The notes under the pieces were generated by a model that was given only the letters and a program-made list of their open reading frames with translations, made no database searches and was not told where the DNA came from. From contig CM037590.1 in the NCBI GenBank assembly GCA_021018995.1, positions 69,783,597 to 69,847,596 on the forward strand: a DNA stretch of 64,000 bases, read 5' to 3'. Every line of letters begins with the position of its first letter. The stretch's first letter is position 1. The position numbers and the translations under genes are program-made. The stretch comes from Chloranthus sessilifolius (lineage: Eukaryota > Streptophyta > Magnoliopsida > Chloranthales > Chloranthaceae). This document shows, piece by piece, positions 63,475 through 64,000 of the stretch.

Positions 63475-64000
63475 CTCATACATTTTTTGCCCCAATCTTC
63501 TGCCGAACAGTGGTTTGAGATAATAGGCAATCTATTTTTGGTTTCATGTGAGTCAAAATTAGACCATATGATGGTAGGATCATGATCTCAAGATTTATTG
63601 TGTTATTTGGGGATGAAATTAGGTATCTATCGTCTTATTGAAAGCATCAATAGCTTAAGCACGTGAACTCAGGTTGAGAAGGAAGATTCTGGGTTGAGAA
63701 GAAGACTATTCATTAAATCGGCGAGTTAAGTTTTTTACTGGATCATTGTACAGATCGTACATGCTCTTAGTACCAACTCTGGCATGATGGTATCTGGCTT
63801 TCTTTCCCAAACTTGTTAACAAAATGGTTTGTGTCTATTTTAATTATTAAAAGGCAAGATGTGGTTTTTAAAATACCAGAACAATCTAATACCTATCAAA
63901 AAGATGGGTTTCACTGTTTGGATTGCGCGTAATAGAGAATATTTACAATTGAAAGAAAGATAAAAATCTACGATTTGTATCTTATGTTTTAGGTAAGATT

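Overview
Plant nuclear DNA. Essentially the whole 64-kb window is one host gene on the minus strand, a SWI3D-type subunit of the SWI/SNF chromatin-remodelling complex, plus its 3' flank (1-468) and upstream region (59000-64000). Seven exons, all bounded by GT-AG sites and all phase-compatible, join into a 971-codon reading frame running from the ATG at 58999 to the TGA at 471-469. It carries the SWIRM, ZZ zinc finger, SANT and C-terminal helical regions in family order. The organism is an angiosperm with very long introns. No feature fixes the species; I would not go beyond 'probably a woody eudicot or a magnoliid'. Introns 1-6 are 1,348, 42,068, 151, 1,041, 9,608 and 1,399 bp. Exons 1-2 sit at 58999-56611, exons 3-5 at 14542-12066 and exons 6-7 at 2457-469. 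Intron 2 cuts the ZZ finger into two halves 42 kb apart. Intron 5 (2458-12065) holds, left to right: a hAT transposon relic (2602-8989) split by a pol-less Ty3/gypsy element (3896-7571, target duplication ATGGG); a directly repeated block (9010-9330); a small MITE (9786-10098); and a 1.5-kb Mutator-like element (10512-11990) that itself contains a hAT MITE (10707-11230). Intron 4 holds a fold-back MITE. The 151-bp intron 3 is more than one third (AT)n. Intron 2 (14543-56610) holds, in order: a Ty3/gypsy chromovirus-like element on the minus strand (15214-21104, target duplication CATAC); a large non-autonomous LTR element with GC-rich LTRs (23372-28325); an RTE LINE relic (about 31365-32045); an L1-type LINE on the minus strand (32464-44711, 11-bp target duplication) interrupted by a 5.8-kb hAT element (34624-40390); a TIR element (44964-47580) into which a second copy of its own family inserted in reverse (45877-47422), that copy carrying two further MITEs; a hAT MITE (50436-50692); and a second copy of the 5-6-kb hAT element (50731-56128). 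These annotated elements add up to about 32 kb of the 42-kb intron. Upstream of the gene are a hAT-type MITE (59677-60199) and a cluster of fold-back MITEs (about 61938-63474). All transposon coding regions examined carry stops, frameshifts or deletions, so the only gene expected to make a working protein is SWI3D. No prokaryotic features, CRISPR arrays, rRNA or tRNA genes were seen.
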